Under the pieces are notes generated by a model. The model saw nothing but the letters and a program-made list of their open reading frames with translations, had not been told where the DNA came from and made no database searches. Shown one piece after another: positions 17,984-26,492 of a stretch of DNA of 64,000 bases. A program made the position numbers and the translations under genes. Numbering within the stretch: the stretch's first letter is position 1; each line of letters opens with the position of its first letter. Location: assembly GCA_019689975.1 (NCBI GenBank), contig JADGGK010000005.1, positions 1 to 64,000 of the forward strand, written 5' to 3'. This stretch comes from Pseudolabrys sp. (GTDB lineage: Bacteria; Pseudomonadota; Alphaproteobacteria; Rhizobiales; Xanthobacteraceae).

Positions 17984-18766
17984 TCAGACCCCGAATTGCT
18001 CGCGCAGGATGCGCTCGTCGAGATTGTGGCCGGGATCGAACAGCATGTGCAGCGAGATGGCGTGATCCATGGTGATATCGACGGAGCGCACCGAACGCAC
18101 CTCGTCGTGGTCGGCGACCGCTGCGACCGGGCGCTTTTCCGCATCCAGCACCTCGACCGTGACGCCGGCCTTGTCGGGCAGCAGGGCGCCCCGCCAGCGC
18201 CGCGGCCGAAACGGGCTGATCGGCGTCAGCGCCAGCAAAGGCGCGTTGATCGGGATGATCGGTCCTTGCACCGAGAGGTTGTAGGCCGTGGAGCCGGCGG
18301 GGGTTGCGACCAGCAGGCCGTCGGCGACCAGTTCGGCGAGGCGTTCTTTGCCGTCGATGAGAATGCGCAGATGCGCGGCCTGTGCACTCTGCCGGAACAG
18401 GGAGACCTCGTTGATGGCGCGGCGCTCGTGAACGCGACCGGTCTCGTCGCGCGCGCGCATCGTCAGCGGGTGGATGACGGTGTCATGCGCCGCCTCAAGC
18501 CGCTCGCGCAATCCTTCCTCGGAATATTCGTTCATCAGGAATCCGACCGTGCCGCGATGCATGCCGTAGATCGGCTTGCCGGAATTCATGAACTTGTGCA
18601 GGCTCTGCAGCATCAGCCCGTCGCCGCCAAGCGCCACGATCACGTCGGCCGATGAGGGCTCGACATTCCCGTAGCGCGCCGCGAGACGCCGGCAGGCTTG
18701 GCGCGCCTCCGGGGTCGCGGCGGCCACGAAGGCGATCCTGTCGAGAACCCTGCTTTGATGGCTCAT
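17984..18766 (-). CDS. nadK: NAD kinase
   Basis: Phosphorylates NAD to NADP. The 260-residue product is the short rhizobial form; it has the [13 protein letters not shown] motif (GGDG, residues about 46-49), [13 protein letters not shown], and [17 protein letters not shown], the hallmark substrate-binding regions. The start codon (18764-18766) overlaps the ATG of the divergent cutA gene on the other strand if cutA starts at 18765. No other domain is fused. Confidence 0.95.
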   Translation of the reverse strand: MSHQSRVLDRIAFVAAATPEARQACRRLAARYGNVEPSSADVIVALGGDGLMLQSLHKFMNSGKPIYGMHRGTVGFLMNEYSEEGLRERLEAAHDTVIHPLTMRARDETGRVHERRAINEVSLFRQSAQAAHLRILIDGKERLAELVADGLLVATPAGSTAYNLSVQGPIIPINAPLLALTPISPFRPRRWRGALLPDKAGVTVEVLDAEKRPVAAVADHDEVRSVRSVDITMDHAISLHMLFDPGHNLDERILREQFGV

Positions 18767-19106
18767 GGATGACCGGAAGATGGAACGCGCGGTGCTCGTC
18801 TATACGACTTGGCCCACGATTGTCGAGGCGGAGCGCGCAGGCCGCGCCATCGTCGACGCGCGGCTTGCGGCCTGCGTCAATATTTTGCCCGGCATGATTT
18901 CGCACTACTGGTGGCAGGGAAAAATCGAGCGGGCCGAAGAAATCGTCATGCTCGTCAAGACGCGCGCCTCGCTCGCGGAAGCCGTCGGCGCGGCGGTCAA
19001 GACGCATCACCCTTACACGACGCCGGCGATCATGGTGCTGCCGGTCGAGCACGTCGACGTCGATTACCAGCGTTGGCTCATCACCGAGACGAAGGGGGTC
19101 GACTGA
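18765..19106 (+). CDS. cutA: Divalent cation tolerance protein CutA
   Basis: A 113-residue trimeric ferredoxin-like protein of the CutA1 family, named for metal tolerance; its molecular role is still debated. Conserved pieces are [48 protein letters not shown] and [12 protein letters not shown]. Either 18765 or 18780 may be the start; 18765 would place its ATG across the nadK start codon in a shared CATG, and 18780 (GAAG directly before ATG) gives a 108-residue protein. It is divergent from nadK. Confidence 0.9.
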   Translation: MDDRKMERAVLVYTTWPTIVEAERAGRAIVDARLAACVNILPGMISHYWWQGKIERAEEIVMLVKTRASLAEAVGAAVKTHHPYTTPAIMVLPVEHVDVDYQRWLITETKGVD

Positions 19107-19169
19107 ACGACCTGGCCTACGTGCCACGATCGTCTTGACTCCTCCGAGGCTTCGGAAAACAATTTCAAC

Positions 19170-19356
19170 GCGCCGGTTCCCCGAGTCACGTCGGGGACGC
19201 AAGAGGGAACACGGAAGCCGCGCGTTGCGCGGTCATCCGTGGCTGCCCCCGCAACTGTGAGCGGCGAGCCTGCATCCGTGATGGCCACTGGGCAACCGGG
19301 AAGGCCGGATGCAAAAGGGCCAAGACCCGCGAGCCAGGAGACCTGCCGGCGCTGTC
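19170..19356 (+). ncRNA. Cobalamin riboswitch
   Basis: The conserved adenosylcobalamin aptamer core is plain: GAGGGAACACGGAAGCC, then CCGTGGCTGCCCCCGCAACT, TGTGAGCGGCGAGC, GCCACTGGGCAACCGGGAAG and AAGACCCGCGAGCCAGGAGA-CCTGCC. It lies about 215 nt upstream of a btuB-type receptor gene in the same direction. In such systems B12 binding lowers receptor expression by termination or by masking the ribosome binding site. The intervening stretch (19357-19569) contains a GAGAGGGTTCTCTC hairpin that could be part of the switch, which is inference. Confidence 0.95.
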
Positions 19357-19569
19357 ACCCAACCGGTGGGCGGGGCGTCCATACGGAGCGGTCTTTCGCA
19401 GCGGTGACGTCAATGCCGGTGCGAAGGCCGTGAGAGGGTTCTCTCCCACGACATTCGGCACATGGGACCGGAGCCGCTCGGCTCGGTTTCCTGCCGCACG
19501 TCCATCGTGCCGGACTTGGTTTCACCTCATGCGCCGCGGCCAGCGCGCGCAAACGAAGGAACCTGTGTC

Positions 19570-21468
19570 ATGGGAAGGGGGGTTGCCATCCGCGCCGCGA
19601 CCTTGACGGCGGCGCTCGCGTTCATCATTCCGGCGCGCGCGCAGCAGCAGGCGCCGATCATTCTGCCGACCATCGCCGTCAGCCCGACGACGGTCCCGAC
19701 GCCCGTCGTCGAGCTTGCAAGCTCGGTCACCGTGCTGACCGCGGAGGATATCGCGCGCGCCCAACGCCGCACGCTCGCGGATCTGCTGACGACGGTCCCC
19801 GGCCTCAACGTGGTGCAGACCGGCACGCCCGGCTCGCAGACCTCGATCTTCATCCGCGGCACGAATTCCAATCACGTGAAGGTGCTGATCGACGGAATGG
19901 ACGTCAGCGACCCGAGCAATCCGACCGGCGGATTCGATTTCGGGCATCTGTTGACTCAGGACATCGAGCGCGTCGAGGTGCTGCGCGGACCGCAGAGCGG
20001 GCTTTACGGCGCCGATGCCATCGGCGGCGTCATCTCGATCACGACGAAGAAGGGATCCGGTCCTGCCAAGGCCACGGGCTATGTCGAGGGCGGATCCTTC
20101 GGCACCTTCAACCAGGCGGCGAGCGTGAGCGGCGCGCAGGGCCGCTTCGACTATGCCTTCAACGTCACGCATTTCCGCTACACCGACATGCCGGTGACGC
20201 CGGCCTATATGGTCCCGCCCGGCGGTCGCGCGATCGGCAATGCCTACGACAACTGGTCGACCTCGACGCGGCTCGGCGCGCAAGTGAACGAGACGCTGCG
20301 GTTCAATTTCATCGGCCGCTATACCGATGCGAAGCTGCTTTATTCGAACGACGATCCGAACGCCTTTCCCGGCGCCACATTCGCCGAGCAATCGACCTAC
20401 AGGGATCGCGACTTCCACGGTCGGCTGGAGGCGGTCGCAACCCTGCTCGACGGCCGTTTCGTCAACGTTTTCGGTGCCAATTACACCGACTACCGGCGCA
20501 GCAACAAGGATCCCGATCCCAACCCGCTCAACCGGTTCTTGGGCAGCCGCGACAAATACGACTGGCGCGGCAACCTCGTCCTCGCGCCCGGCCAGACCCT
20601 GGTCGCCGGCCTCGAGCGCGAGAACGACCGCGCGCACAGCGACCAGGTTTCCGCCAGCACCGGCAATGCCGCCGGCTATCTCGAACTGCAGTCGGAGGTT
20701 GCCAAGCGCTTCTTTTTCGTCGCCAACATCCGGCACGACATTCATGACGCGTTCGGCGGCCACACGACGTGGCGCATCGCGCCCGCGGTGCTCGTGCCCG
20801 GCACCGAGACCAAGCTCAAGGCGAGCTACGGCACCGGTTTCCGCGCGCCGAGCCTGTTCCAGCTCTACGGCGTCGGACCGTTCGGTTTTACCGGCAATCC
20901 CGGGCTGCAGCCGGAAACGAGCAAGGGCTACGACGTGGGCTTCGAACAGCCGCTCGGACCGCGCGCGCGCTTCGGCCTCACTTATTTCCGCAACGACATC
21001 GAAAATCTGATCGAGCTCAACGCGACCTTCACCTCGCTCGTCAATATCGGCAAGGCGGCGACCTATGGCGTGGAAGCGTTTGTCGCCCTCGACCTCGACG
21101 ACGCCCTAAGCGCGCGGCTCGACTATACGCACACCACAGCCAAGGACGCCGACACCGGCGAGGATCTGCTGCGCCGCCCGCGCGACAAATATTCGCTGAG
21201 CGCGGTCTGGCGCGCGACCGACCGGCTCACCGTCACCCCGAGCCTGCTCTATCTCGGCCGCTGGCGCGATATCGATCGCTCGACCTTCGTGTTTCGCGAG
21301 GCGGGCGACGTGGCGATCGTCAACCTTGCCGCCGACTATGCGCTCGACGACCGTGTCACTGTGTTCGTCCGCGCCGACAACCTGTTCAACAAGGTCTACG
21401 AGAACCCGCTCGGATGGATGCAGCCGGGATTCGCGATCTATGGCGGCGTGAAGATGGCGACGCGTTAA
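19570..21468 (+). CDS. btuB: TonB-dependent vitamin B12 outer-membrane receptor
   Basis: A 632-residue outer-membrane receptor that would import cobalamin using TonB energy. After a signal peptide (to about residue 24, ...PARAQQQ) come a TonB-box-like stretch (LPTIAVSPT), a plug domain (VTVLTAEDIARAQRRTLADL, SIFIRGTNSNHVKVLIDGMD, VEVLRGPQSGLYGADAIGG) and a beta barrel that ends with a TonB-receptor-type C-terminus (VRADNLFNKVYEN...YGGVKMATR). The upstream cobalamin riboswitch makes the B12 assignment strong. No periplasmic or ABC partner (btuCDF) is in the window. GAAGGA lies upstream of ATG 19570. Confidence 0.92.
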   Translation: MGRGVAIRAATLTAALAFIIPARAQQQAPIILPTIAVSPTTVPTPVVELASSVTVLTAEDIARAQRRTLADLLTTVPGLNVVQTGTPGSQTSIFIRGTNSNHVKVLIDGMDVSDPSNPTGGFDFGHLLTQDIERVEVLRGPQSGLYGADAIGGVISITTKKGSGPAKATGYVEGGSFGTFNQAASVSGAQGRFDYAFNVTHFRYTDMPVTPAYMVPPGGRAIGNAYDNWSTSTRLGAQVNETLRFNFIGRYTDAKLLYSNDDPNAFPGATFAEQSTYRDRDFHGRLEAVATLLDGRFVNVFGANYTDYRRSNKDPDPNPLNRFLGSRDKYDWRGNLVLAPGQTLVAGLERENDRAHSDQVSASTGNAAGYLELQSEVAKRFFFVANIRHDIHDAFGGHTTWRIAPAVLVPGTETKLKASYGTGFRAPSLFQLYGVGPFGFTGNPGLQPETSKGYDVGFEQPLGPRARFGLTYFRNDIENLIELNATFTSLVNIGKAATYGVEAFVALDLDDALSARLDYTHTTAKDADTGEDLLRRPRDKYSLSAVWRATDRLTVTPSLLYLGRWRDIDRSTFVFREAGDVAIVNLAADYALDDRVTVFVRADNLFNKVYENPLGWMQPGFAIYGGVKMATR

Positions 21469-21618
21469 GTCGCGATCGGTTGCAAGCCGCAATCGGTTGC
21501 GCATGGCGCCGGCACCGCGTCGCAAATTTTCCATTGCCGCCGGATTGGCCGCGGCATCCGGGCCGCTATGATCACCATGGTGACGCAGGGAGGCGGCGAC
21601 TCGGAGGGGAGGGCAGCG

Positions 21619-22038
21619 ATGCGCCGGCTGGCGCTGGTCATGGGCGTGGTGCTCGCAGGGTGCTCGAGCGACCTTGCGACATTTTCGGATCAATCCGAGC
21701 TTCGCGCGCGCTGGGAGGCGCAGAACGTCTATCCGCAGCACTACAAGGACGACCTGCTGGCCTATATGCGGGTCTATCTCAACAACCCGACCGGGGTGCG
21801 CGAGGCCGGAGTGACGCCGCCGCGATTGCGGCCGGTCGGACCGGCGGATCGCTACGTCGCCTGTGTGCGCTACAACGCGCGCGACAGCGACGGCAAATAT
21901 GGCGGCGTGAAAGAGGGCGCGGCCGTCTATGTCTCGGGCAAGCTCGACCAATTCATCGATCGGCCCCAGCAGGTGCGCGACATCTGCAAGGACGCAGCCT
22001 ATGCGCCATTCCCCGAGCTCGGCGGGCTCACGCGGTGA
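21619..22038 (+). CDS. Conserved lipoprotein of unknown function
   Basis: A 139-residue protein starting MRRLALVMGVVLAGCSSD, a signal peptide with lipobox LAGC, so probably lipid-anchored in the envelope. The rest includes YPQHYKDDLLAYMRVYLNN and RYVACVRYNARDSDGKYGG, segments I associate with a small conserved Rhizobiales lipoprotein family without known role. A strong GGAGGGGAGG ribosome site precedes 21619; the ORF start at 21568 lacks one. It follows btuB by 150 bp and may be independent of it. Confidence 0.75.
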   Translation: MRRLALVMGVVLAGCSSDLATFSDQSELRARWEAQNVYPQHYKDDLLAYMRVYLNNPTGVREAGVTPPRLRPVGPADRYVACVRYNARDSDGKYGGVKEGAAVYVSGKLDQFIDRPQQVRDICKDAAYAPFPELGGLTR

Positions 22039-22144
22039 GCGCGGCGCGCGCCTTGCGCAGCGGATCGCGCCGCCCCGAGAGGTCGCGGCGGCGGCAGGGC
22101 AACACGGATGACGGGATCGGGAGGTCGGGCGCCCGCGGCGCCGG

Positions 22145-22348
22145 TCACTTGACCTTGAGATTCTCGGCGGATGTTCTTCCGCGATTCTCCACGAGCTCGT
22201 ACTGGATGGTCTGGCCTTCGCTCAGCGTCGTCAGGCCGGCGCGTTCAACCGCCGAAATATGCACGAAGACATCCTTGCCGCCTTCCTGGGGCTGGATGAA
22301 GCCGTAGCCCTTCGTCGGATTGAACCACTTCACGGTGCCTTGCGGCAT
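22145..22348 (-). CDS. Cold shock protein (CspA family)
   Basis: A 67-residue single-stranded nucleic-acid-binding beta-barrel protein. Both RNP motifs are present: KGYGFIQP (RNP1) and DVFVHIS (RNP2), after the canonical MPQGTVKWFNPTKG start. Length is normal for a single cold-shock domain. GGAGAAAG precedes the ATG by about 6 nt. It acts as an RNA chaperone or anti-terminator; whether it is cold-inducible is not shown. Confidence 0.96.
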   Translation of the reverse strand: MPQGTVKWFNPTKGYGFIQPQEGGKDVFVHISAVERAGLTTLSEGQTIQYELVENRGRTSAENLKVK

Positions 22349-22533
22349 GCGCTTTCTCCAAGGCAATTGCAACGCCGCCAGTCTGGCACAGTCCGCGGAG
22401 CCCGAAAAGCGACGGTAACCATTTTTACGGCCACGCCGGGGCCGAACGCCGGGTTGCGCGTAAACGCCTGGAATCCCTGCAAGACGCATTCCCGCACGAC
22501 ATGACGTCCGCGGCTCGGCCGGTGGCGCGGCGG

Positions 22534-22605
22534 TGCCGGGTGAGGGATTTGAACCCCCGACCAACGGTTTACAAAACCGCTGCTCTGCCGCTGAGCTAAC
22601 CCGGC
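22534..22605 (-). tRNA. tRNA-Thr (anticodon TGT)
   Basis: A 72-nt cloverleaf on the minus strand: acceptor GCCGGGT/ACCCGGC, D arm GCTC...GAGC, anticodon stem GCGGT/ACCGT with loop TTTGTAA, T arm GGGGG TTCAAAT CCCTC, and discriminator A. The 3' CCA is not encoded (next bases are CCG), unlike the other three tRNAs in the window. Confidence 0.95.
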
Positions 22606-22682
22606 TCGTCGCCTCGACGCGAGAGCTATCAGCGTCGCGGTTCGGCGACAAGCCGCGCTGGGCGCGTGGCGTCGCGAGCAGG

Positions 22683-22952
22683 TCAGCCCGCCGCGGTCAG
22701 TCGTTCGAGGACGTCGATCAGCCAGGCCGCCGCCTCCAGCACCGCCAGGCGCTGCGCGAGCCGACCGCGGCGGAAGGCTGCGTTGAGAAGCCGGAGCGAG
22801 CGCGTATAGGCGGGATGGGCGCGCGCGGCCTCGCCGAGGTTGGCAAGGCGGCGCATCAGTTCGGCACGGCGGGCCTCGAGCTCGTCATAACGCCGGCGGA
22901 ATGTCTTGGGCGGGCCTGCGCGCTCGGCGCTGTTCGATCGGGGCGGCGACAC
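22683..22952 (-). CDS. Small helical conserved protein of unknown function
   Basis: An 89-residue, Arg/Ala/Leu-rich protein: TFRRRYDELEARRAELMRRL and LLNAAFRRGRLAQRLAVLEA are charged, probably coiled-coil helices, followed by AAWLIDVLERLT. Similar small proteins are, in my knowledge, conserved in Bradyrhizobium relatives with no assigned role. The start is uncertain: a GTG at 22952 gives this length and no strong ribosome site is visible; the ORF track extends to 23285 through non-conserved sequence, which I reject. Confidence 0.55.
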   Translation of the reverse strand: MSPPRSNSAERAGPPKTFRRRYDELEARRAELMRRLANLGEAARAHPAYTRSLRLLNAAFRRGRLAQRLAVLEAAAWLIDVLERLTAAG

Positions 22953-23136
22953 GGGTCGATGATCTCGTCTTGCTGGTCGGCCTGACGTTAACGCTAACGC
23001 ACGGCAGAGCGCCGTTACGCCGCGCGCGATCGCGCTGCGCAACGGCGCCGCGGTTAATGTTACCCTGCAAATGCCGGGCGGCTGGTGCAACTTCCGTGTA
23101 CAATGCGGCGTAGATTTGTCGCAGGGATTTCCGACG

Positions 23137-23547
23137 ATGCGCATTATTGCCGTTGCCTTCGTCTGGCTGCTGGCGGTCTCCGCCGGCGCGCGCACCGTCG
23201 TCGCCGCGGAGCTTTCCGTTCCTTTTGCCCGCCCGGCACCGCTCTTCGGATGGCCGATCGAACCGGTGGTGATCGTGGATGACAATCCCGGCGTGACGAC
23301 GCGCGCCTATTGGCTGCCGCCATGGGCCAACCGGCATTATTTCCCGGCAACGGGAGTCCGCCCCAGGCTCGGACGGCGTGAGGTCTTGTCGCTGCGCCGC
23401 CCGGTGCTCCCGCGCGCGGAGAGCTACTATCGAAGTTGGTCGACCTCTTCCGTCCTCACGCAGGAAATGCCGCCGTTGCAGGCGCCGCTTTATCCGGCCG
23501 AGCCCTTGCCGCAGCGAGGCGCGCCGCGGCCGCCGGCGCAGCCGTGA
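23137..23547 (+). CDS. Exported protein of unknown function
   Basis: A 136-residue protein with a signal peptide (MRIIAVAFVWLLAVSAGA..., likely cleaved after VVA-A). The mature part is Pro- and aromatic-rich (RAYWLPPWANRHYFPATG, PLQAPLYPAEPLPQ) with no Cys and no recognised domain. The ATG at 23137 was chosen because the signal peptide begins there; the ORF from 23071 has no support. A second small exported protein gene follows after 10 bp, so the pair is probably co-expressed. Confidence 0.65.
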   Translation: MRIIAVAFVWLLAVSAGARTVVAAELSVPFARPAPLFGWPIEPVVIVDDNPGVTTRAYWLPPWANRHYFPATGVRPRLGRREVLSLRRPVLPRAESYYRSWSTSSVLTQEMPPLQAPLYPAEPLPQRGAPRPPAQP

Positions 23548-23557
23548 GCAGGCCATC

Positions 23558-23797
23558 ATGATGCGTTACCTCCGTCTCCCCGCATTCGTTGCGTTCGCTG
23601 TCCTCGTGCTGTCCGCGGGTGCGGAGGCGCACGGGTGTCGCGGCGCGGGCATTCGGCCGCTCTGGCGGGAAATTCCCGCCGAGCAGATCGCGCCCAATGT
23701 CTATATCGTTCACGCGCCGGCGGGCCCGCGCCGGTTTCCCTATGCCGGCCGACGCGCCTATCAGCCTCCCTGGTGGACCCGGTACTGGTCGTGGTGA
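23558..23797 (+). CDS. Small exported protein of unknown function
   Basis: A 79-residue product (MMRYLRLPAFVAFAVLVLSAGAEAHG...) with an N-terminal signal peptide cleaved after about AEA. The mature peptide of about 56 residues is aromatic and Pro-rich, ends YQPPWWTRYWSW and has one Cys. It starts 10 bp after the preceding exported-protein gene and shares its aromatic/Pro composition. The start may be at 23558 or 23561. I do not recognise the family. Confidence 0.6.
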   Translation: MMRYLRLPAFVAFAVLVLSAGAEAHGCRGAGIRPLWREIPAEQIAPNVYIVHAPAGPRRFPYAGRRAYQPPWWTRYWSW

Positions 23798-23875
23798 GCG
23801 TCCGCTCCCGCCGCGTGTTGCGTTGGAGCGTGACCAGATCCGGTGCCTGGCGCGCGCGGCCGCTTCCTCCGCGCG

Positions 23876-24700
23876 TCAGTCCGACCCGGGCGGCGCGAGC
23901 CGTCGGCTTGCGACATAGAGCGAAAGCGCCGCGGCGTTCGAAACGTTGAGGCTCTTGATCGTGCCCGGCAGGTCGATGCGCGCGAGGAGATCGCAGGTCG
24001 CCTTCGTCAATTGGCGAAGCCCTTTGCCCTCGGCGCCGAGCACCAGGGCGAGCGCGGGCCGCAATGCGGCCGCGGCGAGATCGATCCCGCCCGAACCGTC
24101 GAGGCCCACGAGCTGGAAGCCGTGCGTCCTCAGGGTCTCCATGCCGCGCGCGAGATTGCGCACGCTCACGAGCGGTACGCATTCGAGCGCACCCGAGGCG
24201 GCCTTCGCGAGCGCGCCGGTGGCCTCAGGACTGTGCCGCGCGGTGGTGACGACCGCTTTGGCGGCAAAGGCGGCTGCCGAGCGGAGGATCGCGCCGACAT
24301 TGTGCGGGTCGGTGATCTGGTCGAGCACGAGGACGAGGCCCGGAGGCTGCAATTCCGCAATGTCCGGCGCCGGCAACGGCTCGGCTTCCGCGAGCAGGCC
24401 TTGATGGACCGCATCGGGACCGAGCCTTGCATCGATCGCCTCGGGACGTACCACGCTCGGCGTCACCGGCAGCGCCACGCCCTCGCCGGTGAGCCGGCGC
24501 AAGGCATTCTCCGTCGTCCAGAGCTTCAATATGCGCCGGCGCGGATTGGCAAGCGCCGCCTTGACGGTATGCCAGCCGTAAAGGACCGCGGGCGGATCGG
24601 CCTGCGTCGCGCCCGCGGAGCGGCCTCGGCGAGCGGCGGGGTTCGCCGGTCGGGGATTGCGGCGCGCCGGCTTCGCGCGGTGCGAGGATCTGCGGACCAT
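23876..24700 (-). CDS. rlmB: RNA 2'-O-ribose methyltransferase, TrmH/RlmB type
   Basis: A SPOUT-class methyltransferase that probably methylates G2251 of 23S rRNA (RlmB subgroup) with S-adenosylmethionine. A substrate-binding N-terminal domain (YGWHTVKAALANP...) precedes the SPOUT domain, where the three knot motifs are visible: DQITDPHNVGAILRSA, LVLGAEGKGL and IDLPGTIKSLNVSNAAALSLY. A basic leader of about 40 residues (RRSSHRAKPARRNPR) precedes the folded part. ATG at 24700 gives 274 aa; the longer ORF to 24874 runs into the tRNA-Tyr gene. The exact RNA target is inferred from the family. Confidence 0.88.
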   Translation of the reverse strand: MVRRSSHRAKPARRNPRPANPAARRGRSAGATQADPPAVLYGWHTVKAALANPRRRILKLWTTENALRRLTGEGVALPVTPSVVRPEAIDARLGPDAVHQGLLAEAEPLPAPDIAELQPPGLVLVLDQITDPHNVGAILRSAAAFAAKAVVTTARHSPEATGALAKAASGALECVPLVSVRNLARGMETLRTHGFQLVGLDGSGGIDLAAAALRPALALVLGAEGKGLRQLTKATCDLLARIDLPGTIKSLNVSNAAALSLYVASRRLAPPGSD

Positions 24701-24852
24701 CGTGCCGTGGTATCTCCCGCCGCCCGGCTTTGGCAAACCGGGCCCGTGTGCTCGTGCTCCATTGACTTCGCGCGGAGGGACCACCATAAAACCGGCCGAC
24801 CCCGAAAGCCGAGCCGTTGCGTTCCGTGCCGACAGCAGCCTGCTTTCGTCGG

Positions 24853-24938
24853 GGGAGAGTGTCCCGAGCGGCAAAGGGGGCGGACTGTAAATCCGCTGGC
24901 TTACGCCTTCGTAGGTTCGAGTCCTACCTCTCCCACCA
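24853..24938 (+). tRNA. tRNA-Tyr (anticodon GTA)
   Basis: An 86-nt type II tRNA with long variable arm: acceptor GGGAGAG/CTCTCCC, anticodon loop CTGTAAA carrying GTA, T arm GTAGG TTCGAGT CCTAC, discriminator A and an encoded CCA. First of three closely spaced plus-strand tRNAs before secE. Confidence 0.97.
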
Positions 24939-25017
24939 GGGAGCGGCTTGAGCTATCAGTAGGCCGGAACCGCCGGTCCCTTGCCGGCCAGGCCGGTGTG
25001 GAACGGCCGACGCGGGT

Positions 25018-25091
25018 GCGGGTGTAGCTCAATGGTAGAGCAACAGCCTTCCAAGCTGATGACGAGGGTTCGATTCCCTTCACCCGCTCCA
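25018..25091 (+). tRNA. tRNA-Gly (anticodon TCC)
   Basis: A 74-nt cloverleaf: acceptor GCGGGTG/CACCCGC, anticodon stem CAGC.. with loop CTTCCAA carrying TCC, T arm GAGGG TTCGATT CCCTT, discriminator T and an encoded CCA. It lies between tRNA-Tyr and tRNA-Trp. Confidence 0.97.
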
Positions 25092-25316
25092 GCCTGACCT
25101 TGGCGCGGCCGCAAGACGACCGCCACGGCGCGGCGTTCTGCGTGCACCTCCCAGCGCGGCGATCGGCTCCCGGTGGCGAGCGACGCGGGCAGGTTTGGCG
25201 CGCTGCGCGACGAAACGCGCCCTCGGGCCGGCATCGGCCGCGCTATTGCAATGGCCGCAGGTATCATGCATCAAGCAAGCCCGGATCGGTCGCGGGCGGC
25301 CTGCGTCCGTCTTCGC

Positions 25317-25392
25317 AGGAGTGTAGCTCAATGGCTAGAGCACCGGTCTCCAAAACCGGGGGTTGGGGGTTCGAGTCCCTCCACTCCTGCCA
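25317..25392 (+). tRNA. tRNA-Trp (anticodon CCA)
   Basis: A 76-nt cloverleaf: acceptor AGGAGTG/CACTCCT, anticodon stem CCGGT/ACCGG with loop CTCCAAA carrying CCA, T arm and an encoded 3' CCA after discriminator G. tRNA-Trp directly upstream of secE-nusG is the usual alphaproteobacterial arrangement. Confidence 0.97.
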
Positions 25393-25459
25393 GCGCGATG
25401 CGCCAGGGCAATGAGCCGCGACAGGTCCTGCGCCGCGGCGGACGCGGGAACTGTCGTCC

Positions 25460-25486
25460 TTGACGTCTGGGCGGGGCCGCTATAGG
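25460..25486 (+). promoter_or_regulatory. Candidate promoter for secE-nusG
   Basis: TTGACG at 25460-25465 is followed after 15 bp by TATAGG. The spacer is shorter than the usual 16-18 bp, so this is a weak sigma70-like candidate. It lies in the 223-bp gap between tRNA-Trp and secE, where nothing else is seen apart from an A-rich run near 25543. Confidence 0.3.
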
Positions 25487-25615
25487 TAACTGGCCTCGCC
25501 CGCGGCCCGGGGAACGGATTTCCGCGGCGATCGGCAAACCCCCAAAAAAAGAGGGTCTGGCGGCTGCATCGCGGAAGGATGCGGTGCGCGGAGTTCAACC
25601 CTTGGATCGGCGGAC

Positions 25616-25813
25616 GTGGCGAAGGTCAACCCGTTCAAGTTCCTACAAGAGGTGCGCGAGGAAACCCGCAAGGTCACTTGGCCGTCGCGGCGTGAAACCG
25701 CGATCACCACCGCGATGGTGTTCGTCATGGTCGCGATCGCCGCGGTCTTCTTTCTCGTCGCCGATCAATTGATCCGCATTGCCGTCACGTTCATTCTCGG
25801 TATCGCGGGCTGA
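25616..25813 (+). CDS. secE: Preprotein translocase subunit SecE
   Basis: A 65-residue single-span form of the SecYEG clamp subunit. It has the conserved amphipathic helix ([20 protein letters not shown]) followed by one membrane segment (about residues 35-60). The start codon is GTG. nusG follows by 14 bp, the near-universal secE-nusG pair at the start of the L11/rpo gene run. Confidence 0.95.
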   Translation: MAKVNPFKFLQEVREETRKVTWPSRRETAITTAMVFVMVAIAAVFFLVADQLIRIAVTFILGIAG

Positions 25814-25827
25814 AGGCTGGACATGCC

Positions 25828-26388
25828 ATGAGCGACACATCAGCGACCGCCACGAACCGGCCGAAGCGCTGGTACATCGTGCACGCTTATTCCAACTTCG
25901 AGAACAAGGTTGCCGAATCGATCCGCGAGCAGGCGCGGCAGCGCGGTCTTTCCGATCATTTCGAAGAGATCATGGTACCGAAGGAAAAGGTGACGGAAGT
26001 GCGTCGCGGCCGCAAAGTCGAGGCGGAGCGCAAGTTCTTCCCCGGTTATGTGCTGGTGAAGATGGATCTGACCGACGAGGTCTACCACCTCATCAAGAAT
26101 ACGCCGAAAGTGACGGGCTTTCTCGGTACCGACAAGAAACCGATGCCGATATCGGACGCCGAAGCCGAGCGCATTCTGCAGCAGGTGCAGGAGGGCATCG
26201 AAAGGCCGAAACCATCGGTATCGTTCGAGGTGGGCGAGCAGGTGCGCGTCGCCGACGGTCCGTTCGCCTCCTTCAACGGGGTGGTGGAGGAGGTCGACGA
26301 TGCCCGCTCGCGCGTGAAGGTGGCGGTGTCGATCTTCGGCCGTGCCACTCCCGTCGAACTGGAGTTCGGACAGGTGGAGAAGCTATAA
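25828..26388 (+). CDS. nusG: Transcription elongation/antitermination factor NusG
   Basis: A 186-residue protein binding RNA polymerase and coupling it to ribosome or Rho. The NGN domain ([31 protein letters not shown]) is followed by a KOW motif ([19 protein letters not shown]). It follows secE after 14 bp; rplK is 138 bp downstream beyond a terminator-like hairpin. Length and start are normal. Confidence 0.97.
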   Translation: MSDTSATATNRPKRWYIVHAYSNFENKVAESIREQARQRGLSDHFEEIMVPKEKVTEVRRGRKVEAERKFFPGYVLVKMDLTDEVYHLIKNTPKVTGFLGTDKKPMPISDAEAERILQQVQEGIERPKPSVSFEVGEQVRVADGPFASFNGVVEEVDDARSRVKVAVSIFGRATPVELEFGQVEKL

Positions 26389-26492
26389 GACGATGCCCCA
26401 TCCGCCGGCTTGCGGGGCGAGCCGGCGCGCCACGTGGGAGGTGAGGCGGTTGCCAGCCGTCAATCATCCGCACCACGGACCTGAAACAAGAC

